64,000 nucleotides of DNA from Polyangiaceae bacterium (GTDB taxonomy: Bacteria > Myxococcota_A > Polyangia > Polyangiales > Polyangiaceae). The position numbers were made by a program, and so were the translations under genes. Within the stretch, counting starts at the first letter, position 1. The number at the start of each line of letters is the position of its first letter. The stretch covers positions 1-64,000 of the forward strand of contig JAICQQ010000007.1 in assembly GCA_025937785.1 (NCBI GenBank), in the 5' to 3' direction. The notes under the pieces are model-generated. The model made no database searches. It was given only the letters and a program-made list of their open reading frames with translations, and was not told the DNA's origin. Positions 34,148-41,967 of the stretch are shown in pieces.

Positions 34148-35629
34148 ATGACAGATTCGAAGAGCGGCAACAGTCCTCCGGGCGCCGGCCCCAAGGGCCA
34201 ATTCGCCCCGAAAGGCACGCTGGTGATGGATGCCGTGCCGGCGAGAGGCGTCGCAGGATCTGCGGGTCAGCCCATGCCGCCACCGGGCGCCCCCGCGCAG
34301 CATCCTCCGCAACCCGCTCCGTTCCCTCCGCAGCCAGCGCCGCCGCCGCACCACGCGGTGCAACCGCAGTACGCAGCGCAACCTCCGCATCCCCAGCAAC
34401 CGCAGTACGCAGCGCCGCCGCCGCACCACGCGGTGCAACCGCAGTACGCAGCGCAACCTCCGCATCCCCAGCAGCCGCACTACGCGGCGCCGCCTCCGCA
34501 TCCCCGGCAGCCGCACTACACGGCGCAACCGCACGACGCGCCGCCGCAGCAGTGGCAACCCGGGCCTGGCGCAATCCCGCCCGGGGGTGCGTGGCCGGCT
34601 CCAAGCCCAGGGCAGGCAGGGGGTTGGCCAGCGGGGGCTGCGGCCGGGGCGAGCCCCGGTGCTGCACACGCGCCCGCGCTGGCGGCGGCGCAAGCAGGCG
34701 CAGTGATCGCGGGGCTGCCGGCGCTGCATGGCGGCGCGACGGCCCGCCCGATCGTTTCGGGCGATCACTGGCCGTTGCCCGAGGGCTTGTTGGCGCGCCT
34801 GCCGCAGCTGCCGGGCGAGCAGCCCATGGATCCTCACGACGCGGAGGTTCAGTTCACCGGCAGTGGATCTGCGATCGACTGGCTCACCTACGCGGCGGAA
34901 GTGAACGAACGCGACAACGAAGCCGAGCGCATCAAGAAGCAACTCTTCTTGTGGGGGATGGTGTGTTTGATCGGCGGCGTCCTGACGATCCCGCTCTTTG
35001 GCGTCGGGCTCGTTCCGATTGGTATTGCCATCTACTTGTTCGTGCGACGCAAGAAGTTGAACAAGGTCGACGTGGACGATCGCCGCCTCGAAGCGTTCAC
35101 CGGGACGTTGCGCACGCTCGCGCCAGAGCTGAAACCCAAGAAAGCGATCACGGTTGGCCTCGATTTCACGGCTCACACCCGACACGTGCGGAACGCCGCA
35201 CAGAACGCCCAGGAGTACGAGCAGGAATGGCTGTCGTTGAAGCTGCCGTTGCAGGACGGCAGTCACGCGCTCATGACCGTGACCGTGCTGGTGAAGGAAC
35301 GTCGGAAACCGAAGCGAAAGTACACGAAAATAAAGCGCAGGCAGCGGGAGCAGGTGGTCGTGCGTCTCACGCCAGCGTCGGGGACGGTGTTCAGTCCCAA
35401 CGCGCGCTCGCGTCAGACCACGGGCAGGGTCGTGAATGGTTTGACCTTGCGACAGGCGCTCGTAGAACCGCATCTGGCTTCTTTCACTTGGTCGAGTTGG
35501 GTGTCCACCAACACCCGCGCTCGAGGAGGGTGGGTGTCCCACGCGCCGCCGCTCGACTCGCGCCATCTCGTCTCGACGCTGATCGTCAGCTACAAGTTGG
35601 CGCGAGCTTCCGAACTCGGGACAGCCTGA
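34148..35629 (+). CDS. Pro-rich two-TM protein of unknown function
   Basis: 493 residues from ATG 34148. The first 200 residues are Pro/Gln/Ala/Gly-rich with PPPHHAVQPQYAA-type repeats, probably disordered. Residues about 225-260 are acidic. A TM hairpin (LFLWGMVCLIGGVLTIPLFG then VGLVPIGIAIYLFV) ends in RRKK near 300. The last 190 residues are basic and beta-rich (KKAITVGLDFTAHTRHVRNA, LVKERRKPKRKYTKIKRRQ), and look like a folded soluble domain. No named family recognised. The next gene begins 19 bases later, so the two are probably cotranscribed. Confidence 0.7.
   Translation: MTDSKSGNSPPGAGPKGQFAPKGTLVMDAVPARGVAGSAGQPMPPPGAPAQHPPQPAPFPPQPAPPPHHAVQPQYAAQPPHPQQPQYAAPPPHHAVQPQYAAQPPHPQQPHYAAPPPHPRQPHYTAQPHDAPPQQWQPGPGAIPPGGAWPAPSPGQAGGWPAGAAAGASPGAAHAPALAAAQAGAVIAGLPALHGGATARPIVSGDHWPLPEGLLARLPQLPGEQPMDPHDAEVQFTGSGSAIDWLTYAAEVNERDNEAERIKKQLFLWGMVCLIGGVLTIPLFGVGLVPIGIAIYLFVRRKKLNKVDVDDRRLEAFTGTLRTLAPELKPKKAITVGLDFTAHTRHVRNAAQNAQEYEQEWLSLKLPLQDGSHALMTVTVLVKERRKPKRKYTKIKRRQREQVVVRLTPASGTVFSPNARSRQTTGRVVNGLTLRQALVEPHLASFTWSSWVSTNTRARGGWVSHAPPLDSRHLVSTLIVSYKLARASELGTA
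34340..34489 (+). repeat. Two tandem 75-bp repeats within the Pro-rich gene
   Basis: Two near-identical 75-base units encode a 25-residue repeat beginning PPPHHAVQPQYAA; a degenerate third unit follows. Near-identity at the DNA level indicates recent expansion by slippage or unequal exchange. Confidence 0.75.
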
Positions 35630-35648
35630 AGGCACGAAGGGATTTTCA

Positions 35649-35984
35649 GTGAGTAAGTGTCGCGAAGTGGCCGGACTTCTGTTCAAACACGAGTGCAACG
35701 CGCAGGCAGCTGGGCAGTGCGTTCGCTGCCATAAGCCGATCTGCAAGGACCACGGGCGCGGACAGGGTTATGGTTTGACGTGCATCGGCTGCCTGCGGTC
35801 GGCAGCGCAGCACCCTGCGCAGCGTGCGAGCATGGCGCACCTGCGCGACGACCCCTACTTCTTCTGGTACTACGTGGGCGCGGATTGGTTCTCCGATCCT
35901 TACGGTGCCGAGGACTACTCGCTGTTCGACAAGGGCGGCGGCAAGTTCGGAGGCCACGTCGACCGCGAATGGCAGGGCAGCTAA
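35649..35984 (+). CDS. Small Cys/His-rich B-box-like zinc protein
   Basis: 111 residues from GTG 35649. Residues 14-50 carry HECNAQAAGQCVRCHKPICKDH and then CIGC, a Cys/His spacing like the B-box zinc finger found in some bacterial proteins (C-x(7)-C-x2-C-x(4)-C-x2-H and so on). The rest is aromatic and acidic (YFFWYYVGADWF). No TM or signal. It sits directly after the Pro-rich two-TM protein and overlaps the following glycosyltransferase-like gene by 16 bases, so it forms one operon with them. Its role may be to recruit or scaffold. No function assigned. Confidence 0.7.
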   Translation: MSKCREVAGLLFKHECNAQAAGQCVRCHKPICKDHGRGQGYGLTCIGCLRSAAQHPAQRASMAHLRDDPYFFWYYVGADWFSDPYGAEDYSLFDKGGGKFGGHVDREWQGS

Positions 35985-36868
35985 CGGCGCGTCGTTTCTT
36001 GCTCTATGGCCTCGGCGCCGGCCGAGGCCACGCGACGCGGACGGGGGCGCTGTGCGCAGCGCTGGCTCAGCGGGGCGCGGAGGTGCGACTGCTGGTGAGC
36101 GCCGGCACGCGCGCTATCGTGCAGCCGCTGGGTGTCGATCCCTCCGCGGTGTGGGAGGTGAGCGACGCGCCCGCACGAGCGTGGGCGCTCGCGCTCGAGA
36201 GTTTTGCGCCCACCGACTGCATCGTCGATACCTTCCCCGAGGGACTCGCCCACGAGCTGGATCCCGCCCAGCGCCTCGAAGCGCGCTGGGTGGCGCTACT
36301 GCGCTGCCGGCGTGACGCCGCGGCCCCCGCGTTTCTTGCGAGCTTGGGGCGCTACGCGGAGATCCTCGATCTGGAACCGGGGCTCGGGTGGGCGCCGCCT
36401 CGGGCGAAGCCTTTCGGCAGCGTCGTTCGGGACGTCGGGGTCGCGCTCGGGGAGCCTGCGACCGACGTGCTGCTAGTGGGCACCGAAAGTCGGCAACGCC
36501 CATTTCTAGAGCACCTGGCGGCGCGTCTGGAGCGCGCGGGCGTGCGCACGAGGGCCGAGCCCAGCCCCGCCGTGGACCGCACTCAGGCAGCGTTGTTCAG
36601 CGCGGAGGATCTCTCGGCGCGCGTGGTGGTGGGTCCTGCTGGCTACAACCTCACCTATGAGCTCTCGGCGCTCGGCGTGTGGCATCTCGCGCTACCCGCC
36701 TCGCGCCAATACGACGACCAAGAGCTCCGCGCGCAGCGAGTCGCCACGGTGGCACACGCGCCCGCGGCGGTCGAACGCCGAGTGCGTGCCTGGCTAGACC
36801 AAGGCGCGCTGCGGCCGCGCGGCGACGTGCGCGCGATACGTCAGCTCGCCAGCGAGCTCTGGCGTTAG
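35969..36868 (+). CDS. GT-B-fold glycosyltransferase-like protein
   Basis: 299 residues from ATG 35969. The start FLLYGLGAGRGHATRTGALC carries the G-x-G-H-x-x-R loop common to GT28/MurG- and GT1-like enzymes. The second half holds ARVVVGPAGYNLTYELSALGVW, corresponding to the nucleotide-sugar binding segment (GG.N...E....G.P). At 299 residues it is shorter than MurG (about 355). It shares an operon with a B-box-like gene and lies opposite a radical SAM gene (stops one base apart), within a set of glycosyltransferase genes. Donor and acceptor unknown. Confidence 0.65.
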   Translation: MAGQLTARRFLLYGLGAGRGHATRTGALCAALAQRGAEVRLLVSAGTRAIVQPLGVDPSAVWEVSDAPARAWALALESFAPTDCIVDTFPEGLAHELDPAQRLEARWVALLRCRRDAAAPAFLASLGRYAEILDLEPGLGWAPPRAKPFGSVVRDVGVALGEPATDVLLVGTESRQRPFLEHLAARLERAGVRTRAEPSPAVDRTQAALFSAEDLSARVVVGPAGYNLTYELSALGVWHLALPASRQYDDQELRAQRVATVAHAPAAVERRVRAWLDQGALRPRGDVRAIRQLASELWR

Positions 36869-36869
36869 C

Positions 36870-38000
36870 TCACGGAACTAGCGGCAGGTGACGCATCGCC
36901 CCGCTCGGCGGGCTGGCAGCAACGGCGACGGCGGGGCCGAGCGCGAGGTCGAGGGCACGGTTCTCGCTGACGACCATGTCACATGCGTGACACGAAGCTA
37001 ACCGAGCCTTCAACATGCTGCGCCGGATCTCTCCGAAGCGCTCCCCCAAAAACACCTCTTTCAGGCTCTGGCGACTCAAGTCTCCCAGGGCGTCGATGCG
37101 GCCGTTGGTCATGCAGCACAGGTAGACCTTGCCGTCCCAAGCAGCGAAGGCATGCAAGTACGGCGCGTAACACAGGTGATCGACATAGTAACCGCTCGCG
37201 TATTCGCCCTGGCGGCTCAAAGCGAGCGCCCCGCCGGCACGCCCGAACGGATACACCGCGCTTTCGCCGAGCGGCATGCCGAGCGCTTGCCGCAGCTCGC
37301 TGACCTCGGGCGCGATCGCCTCGTTGTACTCACGGATCATGCCTTTCGAGAGCCGCAGTTTGCTGCGCTTGGTGTCGACGGGCATGGGCACCACGTCGAC
37401 CGCCCCGAGATCGCCAGCGAGGCGCAACAGCGCCGGGTAGTCGCGGAAGTTGTCGCGCATCATCACGAAGTTGATGCGCAGGCGCGGCCGTTCGCCGTCG
37501 CGGTAGCGTCGAATCCACTCGAGCGCGCGCAGGGTGCGCTTGAAGCTGCCCGGGATGCCGCGCACCCGCTCGTGGACTTTGGCGCTGGCGCCGTCCAGTG
37601 AGGTGGAAATCCCCCCGATCTTGTGGTGGAGCAGCCGCTTCGCGCGCGCTTTGGTGAGCAGCGTCAGGTTGCTCGTGAACGTCACCTTGATGCGTTCTCG
37701 GGCGGCGGCCGCCACCAGCTGTTCGAAGTCGGGGCGCACCAGCACTTCGCCCCCCGAGAAATGGACCTTGCGGCAGCCGAGTTCAGCTGCTTCGAAGAGC
37801 ACCCGCATCCAAGTCTCGGTCGGCAACTCGGGAGGGGCCCACCCGCGGCCATAGCGGCACATGACGCACTTCAAGTTGCAGCGTGCCGTCAGCTTCAGTT
37901 TCAGCGACCTGAGGTAGGCCGGAGGCGCGTCTTCGCGGACACTCCGTCGGAGCGGTTCGAGCAAGAGCGGCTCGCGTGCGATCGCGTCGACGTCGTACAT
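36870..38000 (-). CDS. Radical SAM/SPASM protein
   Basis: 376 residues. The radical SAM motif is C41-NLK-C45-VM-C48 after LKLKLTAR. The next blocks are KVHFSGGEVLVRPDF (the GGE motif for SAM) and GGISTSLDGASAKVHERVRG. The C-terminus has a SPASM-like Cys set (YLCCMTNGRI, LASCHACDMV) that would hold an auxiliary iron-sulfur cluster. Such enzymes act in RiPP maturation, cofactor synthesis and sugar metabolism (e.g. Twitch/SPASM dehydrogenases). With glycosyltransferase genes either side I favour glycan modification or a small-peptide system. No precursor-peptide gene is obvious. Confidence 0.88.
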   Translation of the reverse strand: MYDVDAIAREPLLLEPLRRSVREDAPPAYLRSLKLKLTARCNLKCVMCRYGRGWAPPELPTETWMRVLFEAAELGCRKVHFSGGEVLVRPDFEQLVAAAARERIKVTFTSNLTLLTKARAKRLLHHKIGGISTSLDGASAKVHERVRGIPGSFKRTLRALEWIRRYRDGERPRLRINFVMMRDNFRDYPALLRLAGDLGAVDVVPMPVDTKRSKLRLSKGMIREYNEAIAPEVSELRQALGMPLGESAVYPFGRAGGALALSRQGEYASGYYVDHLCYAPYLHAFAAWDGKVYLCCMTNGRIDALGDLSRQSLKEVFLGERFGEIRRSMLKARLASCHACDMVVSENRALDLALGPAVAVAASPPSGAMRHLPLVP

Positions 38001-38115
38001 CGTCTGCTTCTCAGGCTACACGTTGCGCGGTTCGAGCGCCAGAGCCGCAAATCAGCGCCGGAGCCAGGCCGCGCGAAGTGCCCGCGCCGGCGGGCGCTTC
38101 GTGTATGGTCGCGGC

Positions 38116-39300
38116 ATGTCGACCGGCCTCTGCTTGAAAGGTGTGCGCTTGGCGTACGCAGCGTTCGAACCCTTTCCGAATGCCAAGGGCTCCGGTACCC
38201 GCATGGCGCGGCTACTCGAGGCGCTCGTGGGCGCGGGTGCCGACGTCACTTTGTTCACGTTGCCTGGCCGGCACGTCACGCTGCCGTTGAATCGCTGGCG
38301 GCACGTGCCGCTGCAAATCATCGAGTCGAACTTCTTGCGGCGAGGCGAGGCCTTTCGCGAGCGCTTGGCGCGCGAATTCATGACGCTGCGGCCAGACGTG
38401 ATCCACTACCGCGGTCTGTTCGAAGCCCAGGCCGCAGCGGCCTACGCGCGGCACGCGCCAGTGCGGCGCGTGTTCGAGGTCAACGGGCTGTTCAGTGTCG
38501 AGCTCGACTATCACTACCCGCACGTGGCTGACGCGCTCGAGTTTCAACGCAAGTTGCGCGCGCTGGAGCTGCGTGCGCTCGGCGAAGCCGACCTGCTCTT
38601 CACCCAGAGCGACACCACGCGCCGCTATTTGGTGGGGCGTGCTCCCGACATTGAAACCCGCTGCATCGTGTTGCCGAATGCCGCCGAACCCAGCGACTAC
38701 GCGGAACGTGCGCGGCCGAGGCAAGGCGCTCCACCGCGCCTGCTCTACGCAGGGACGCTCGCGCCCTGGCTGGGGGTCCTCGAGCTCTTGATGGCGCTGC
38801 GCCGCGTGGTGCGGCGCGCCCCGGTATTGCTGACCTTGGCCGGGCCGATGCGCCAGAGCTGGCAGAAGCAACTCGACCGGGTGCTGCGGAAGCTGGACAT
38901 CGTGCTGCACGTTCGAGTGCTTGGCCCAGTCACCCGGCAGGCGCTCACCGGGCACATCGCGGAGAGCGACATCTGCGTCGCCCCGCTGCGGCGCGACGCA
39001 CGCAACCTGCGTCAAGGGTGTAGCCCGCTCAAGCTTTTCGAATACATGGCTGCCGGGCGTCCCATCGTCAGCACCGATCTGCCCTGCGTGCGCGAGATCG
39101 TCGAGCACGAACGCAGCGCGCTGCTCGCGACCTCGGCGCGGCCGAGCGCGCTCGCCGAGTCCATTCTGCGCCTATTGGAGAACCCAGAGCTAGCGCGCGA
39201 GCTGGGCGAGGCGGCCCGCGACCGCGTGCGCGCAAGCGCCACCTGGGCGCATCGGCAGCGTGTATTGCTCGACGCCTACTCGAGGCATCTAAGCGGTTGA
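38116..39300 (+). CDS. GT4-type glycosyltransferase
   Basis: 394 residues from ATG 38116 (the open frame upstream reads into the divergent radical SAM promoter). It is a GT-B enzyme: the N-terminal domain opens LAYAAFEPFPNAKGSGTRMA and contains LRPDVIHYRGLFEAQAAAAY. The C-terminal domain has PRLLYAGTLAPWLGVLELL, then GHIAESDICVAPLRRD, and a donor-binding segment CSPLKLFEYMAAGRPIVSTD, the E-x7-E analogue of GT4. Likely an exopolysaccharide or lipopolysaccharide mannosyl/glucosyl transferase. Its end overlaps the end of the convergent GT gene by 12 bases. Confidence 0.88.
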   Translation: MSTGLCLKGVRLAYAAFEPFPNAKGSGTRMARLLEALVGAGADVTLFTLPGRHVTLPLNRWRHVPLQIIESNFLRRGEAFRERLAREFMTLRPDVIHYRGLFEAQAAAAYARHAPVRRVFEVNGLFSVELDYHYPHVADALEFQRKLRALELRALGEADLLFTQSDTTRRYLVGRAPDIETRCIVLPNAAEPSDYAERARPRQGAPPRLLYAGTLAPWLGVLELLMALRRVVRRAPVLLTLAGPMRQSWQKQLDRVLRKLDIVLHVRVLGPVTRQALTGHIAESDICVAPLRRDARNLRQGCSPLKLFEYMAAGRPIVSTDLPCVREIVEHERSALLATSARPSALAESILRLLENPELARELGEAARDRVRASATWAHRQRVLLDAYSRHLSG

Positions 39301-40482
39301 AAGCCCGCGGGTGCTGGCGCCGCCCTGCTCCAGCTCGGGCTCGAGCGCGCGCCGGTAGAGTGTGGCGTAGGCGCTCTGTTCGCTCGCCGGCGCGTGCTCG
39401 GCGATCACGTGGGCGCGCGCTCGGGAACCCAGCGCGGCCCGTTCGGCCTCACCGAGGTCCAGCATTTCGCCGATGGCTTCGGGCAGCCGGTCCAGGTCGC
39501 GGGTGCTGAGCAGCGCCCCCGTCTCGCCGTGCACGATCAGGTCGCGGTGACCGCCGACGTCGGTCGCGAGCGCGGGTCGCGCCGCGGCCATGGTCTCGAG
39601 CAAAGCATTCGGCATGCCCTCGTAGAGCGATGGAAAGACCACGAGATCACACAGCGCCAGCAGCCGTGACAGGCGCGCCGGACTACGGTCGTAAGGGAGC
39701 TCGACCAGGCGCTCGGCCGCTGCAGGCATGCTGCGCCGAAACTCGTCGAGCGCGGCCCGGCATTCGCTGCGTACACCCCCGATGAGCAACAGGCGCACGG
39801 GACGCGTGCGCGCGAGTTCCGCGAAGGCGGGCAACAGGAAGCGCATGCCCTTTTTTTCGCGCAGCTCGCCGACGAAACCGAGGCAGAGGTCTTGTCCCAA
39901 GCCGAGGCTAGCGCGCAGCGAGTTGTCTGTCGTTTCCGGTCGAAAGGCCGTCGCGTCGACGGAGTTGGGCACGAAATGCGCCTCGCGCCCAAACAGGCGG
40001 CTCGCCTGGGCGCAGAGCGCCCGCGACACTCCAGTGACCATGTTGGCGCGCGTCAGCGCATGGCTCACGAACGGCAGTTGATCGCTCCGGAACAAGCCGC
40101 GATCGAGATCGTTGCCGCGCGCGCTGACGATCGCCGGGATGCCTGCGAGGCTTGCCGCGACCACGCCCGCATAGCCGGCGTACACCGCGTTGATGGCGTG
40201 CACCAGTCGCACGGAGTGGTCGGCGATGACGTCGCTCAGGTGGTCCGTCAGCGCCTGCAAAGCGTCGGTGCGATCGGGCAGGCGCCCCACGTGATGCAGC
40301 GTCACCCCGGCATGCTCGGCCACGCTGCGAGCACCGGGGGCCGCCAGCTTGGACCATGAGACCAGGTGTACGCGTGCGCCGCTTGCAGCTGCCTGCTTGG
40401 CGATGCGTTCGGCGGCGACGGACAGCCCGCCCGGTTCGCCGGGAGCGCGTTCGCTGACGACTGCAAGGGTTTCGAGGGCCAC
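39289..40482 (-). CDS. GT4-type glycosyltransferase
   Basis: 397 residues from GTG 40482, preceded by GGAG at usable spacing. An upstream ATG would add over 200 low-complexity residues. The N-terminal domain has APGEPGGLSVAAERIAKQAA and VRLVHAINAVYAGYAGVVAA. The C-terminal domain has LCLGFVGELREKKGMRFLL, CDLVVFPSLYEGMPNALLET, the canonical E-x7-E region, and AAARPALATDVGGHRDLI. A standard retaining glycosyltransferase family 4 enzyme, cytoplasmic or membrane-associated, probably for surface polysaccharide. It is convergent with the other GT4 gene. Confidence 0.88.
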   Translation of the reverse strand: MALETLAVVSERAPGEPGGLSVAAERIAKQAAASGARVHLVSWSKLAAPGARSVAEHAGVTLHHVGRLPDRTDALQALTDHLSDVIADHSVRLVHAINAVYAGYAGVVAASLAGIPAIVSARGNDLDRGLFRSDQLPFVSHALTRANMVTGVSRALCAQASRLFGREAHFVPNSVDATAFRPETTDNSLRASLGLGQDLCLGFVGELREKKGMRFLLPAFAELARTRPVRLLLIGGVRSECRAALDEFRRSMPAAAERLVELPYDRSPARLSRLLALCDLVVFPSLYEGMPNALLETMAAARPALATDVGGHRDLIVHGETGALLSTRDLDRLPEAIGEMLDLGEAERAALGSRARAHVIAEHAPASEQSAYATLYRRALEPELEQGGASTRGLSTA

Positions 40483-40879
40483 CAGACTCCGGCTCCGTAG
40501 TACAGGCCCCGTTCTTTTACAATCGGCCGATGCGCCGCATGGAGGACACGGGTCCACGTGCGGCACGCTGCGTGCCGAGCAATGCCGCAGGTGGGTCCTT
40601 GAACCCAGTGCTGTGCAGGAGCTGCTCGGCGTGTCGGTCGATGCGGGGGACAGGGAGGTCCCCCCGCACGGCCGTGGCGTCGCATGGATCGCGGCGCTCG
40701 GACGCGAGCGGCTTGCGAAACCCGCAGGGTGGCGACACCTGGATCGCCGGCGGCGGCACCAGCATCCGATACGGCAGCACCCCTGCGCAAGTTCTCGAAA
40801 CTGCTGGGCGTGGCGCCTGGCGCGCTCGATGCACCAGTGGGCAGCAGGTTCATCAACCTCAACCCGGAGAATACCCAAA
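40483..40879. other. Intergenic region upstream of ssb
   Basis: 397 bases between the divergent GT gene and ssb. It contains a strong GC hairpin, GGGGGAC/GTCCCCC with six-base loop (40645-40651 and 40658-40664), about 215 bases before ssb. There is no credible ORF. The hairpin could be an attenuator, a protein site or part of a small RNA. I cannot decide. Confidence 0.4.
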
Positions 40880-41254
40880 ATGTCGAACTCAATGAACAAG
40901 GTCTTTCTGCTAGGCAACCTCGGCGCCGATCCCGAGCTCAAGGAATTCGACGGTGGCGCAAAGCTGCGTTTCCGCCTTGCCACCTCGGCGACGTGGCGAG
41001 ACAAGGCGAGCGGCGAGCTCAAGGAGAAGACCGAATGGCACACGCTCACGATGTGGGGCAAGCGTGCGGAAGCGCTAGCGGGCATCCTCACCAAAGGCTC
41101 GCGCGTCATGGTGGAAGGCAGGCTCGAGACTCGCAGCTACGAGGCGGACGGCACGACGAAGTACATCACCGAGGTGAAAGTCGACGATCTGTTCCTTGCC
41201 GGTCGCACCTCGAAGTCACGAGCGGACGCCGATTACGAAACCGCTGCGGCTTAG
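40880..41254 (+). CDS. ssb: Single-stranded DNA-binding protein
   Basis: 124 residues from ATG 40880, with CCGGAG at -15 to -10. The OB-fold is complete: MNKVFLLGNLGADPELKEF, LRFRLATSATWRDKASGELKEKTEWH, and the GSRVMVEGRLETRSYEADGT strand. It is shorter than usual (E. coli SSB is 178) and lacks the long Gly-rich linker and the acidic C-terminal tip (DDIPF) that recruits partner proteins. It ends ADYETAAA. So it may be a secondary, special-purpose SSB, not the replicative one. A strong terminator follows. Confidence 0.9.
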   Translation: MSNSMNKVFLLGNLGADPELKEFDGGAKLRFRLATSATWRDKASGELKEKTEWHTLTMWGKRAEALAGILTKGSRVMVEGRLETRSYEADGTTKYITEVKVDDLFLAGRTSKSRADADYETAAA

Positions 41255-41263
41255 CTCGCGATC

Positions 41264-41291
41264 ACCGCCGCCGGGTCGCTCCGGCGGCGGT
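41264..41291 (+). terminator. Rho-independent-like hairpin after ssb
   Basis: ACCGCCGCCGG, six-base loop GTCGCT, CCGGCGGCGGT: a perfect 11-bp stem starting nine bases after the ssb stop. It is followed by TTCGCC with no U-tract, as is common in very high-GC genomes. Confidence 0.7.
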
Positions 41292-41967
41292 TCGCCACCA
41301 GTCGCGTTGCTCGCGGGGCGGGGGGCCGCGACCGTCGAACGCGTCCGCGGCAGCGCCCGCTCCGCCCACCTGCCGGGTTTCGCCGGTGCAGACGCGCACA
41401 ACGGCTGGAATAATCGCCGCTGAATGCACACGCGCGCATCACCCAGGGAACCCACTTTACCTGCCTGTGCGGTGCCTGCAGGGGGTACTCGAAATCCGAC
41501 GCTCACATTTTCTTGGGTTACGGGGGTGCATTCCCCCACGTCGCGCAGCAGTGCACCGGTGGATTGCGTCAGCGAGTTGCGGCAGAAGATACCGTCGCAC
41601 CTAGAAAAGGTGCGCCTGGCAAAGCGGCGGAAAAGCGCGTGCCCCGGAAAGGTAGTTGGGAAATCGATTCTGCATGAGCCGCCACTTGCACCTCGAGGCC
41701 CCACTGCCTCGAACGGGGACAAATGGGCTCGAAAAAGCCAATTTGCCGCAACCTCGGGCTGCTGCAAGCGTCATCGCCCAACCCGTTTCGGTTGCCCGTT
41801 CACAATCACATCATGGGCTTAGGCGACGGGATCTTACACATGAAAAGAGAGGTTCGCTGGTTGTCGCGGCAACGTTTCGCAGTGGACAGCACTTCGGCCG
41901 CCAGCAATACTCCTCCTGTTCCGGAAATGGTCGTGGTCTGCGCACTGCGGTCGACGGAGGTACTAAA
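41292..41967. other. Long intergenic region
   Basis: About 680 bases between the ssb terminator and a vWA lipoprotein gene. I see no credible gene. GGGGG-N6-CCCCC near 41522-41538 can form a small hairpin. The second half looks less GC-rich than the surrounding genes, which may indicate promoter or horizontally acquired sequence. A good Shine-Dalgarno (GGAGG, 41956-41960) ends the region. Confidence 0.45.

Noticed and set aside
33838-35652. 604-codon plus-strand frame overlapping the Pro-rich protein
   Set aside because: Only its first part matches anything (the decayed beta-helix relic). The rest is an out-of-frame reading of the Pro-rich gene, which has a proper start and TM hairpin.
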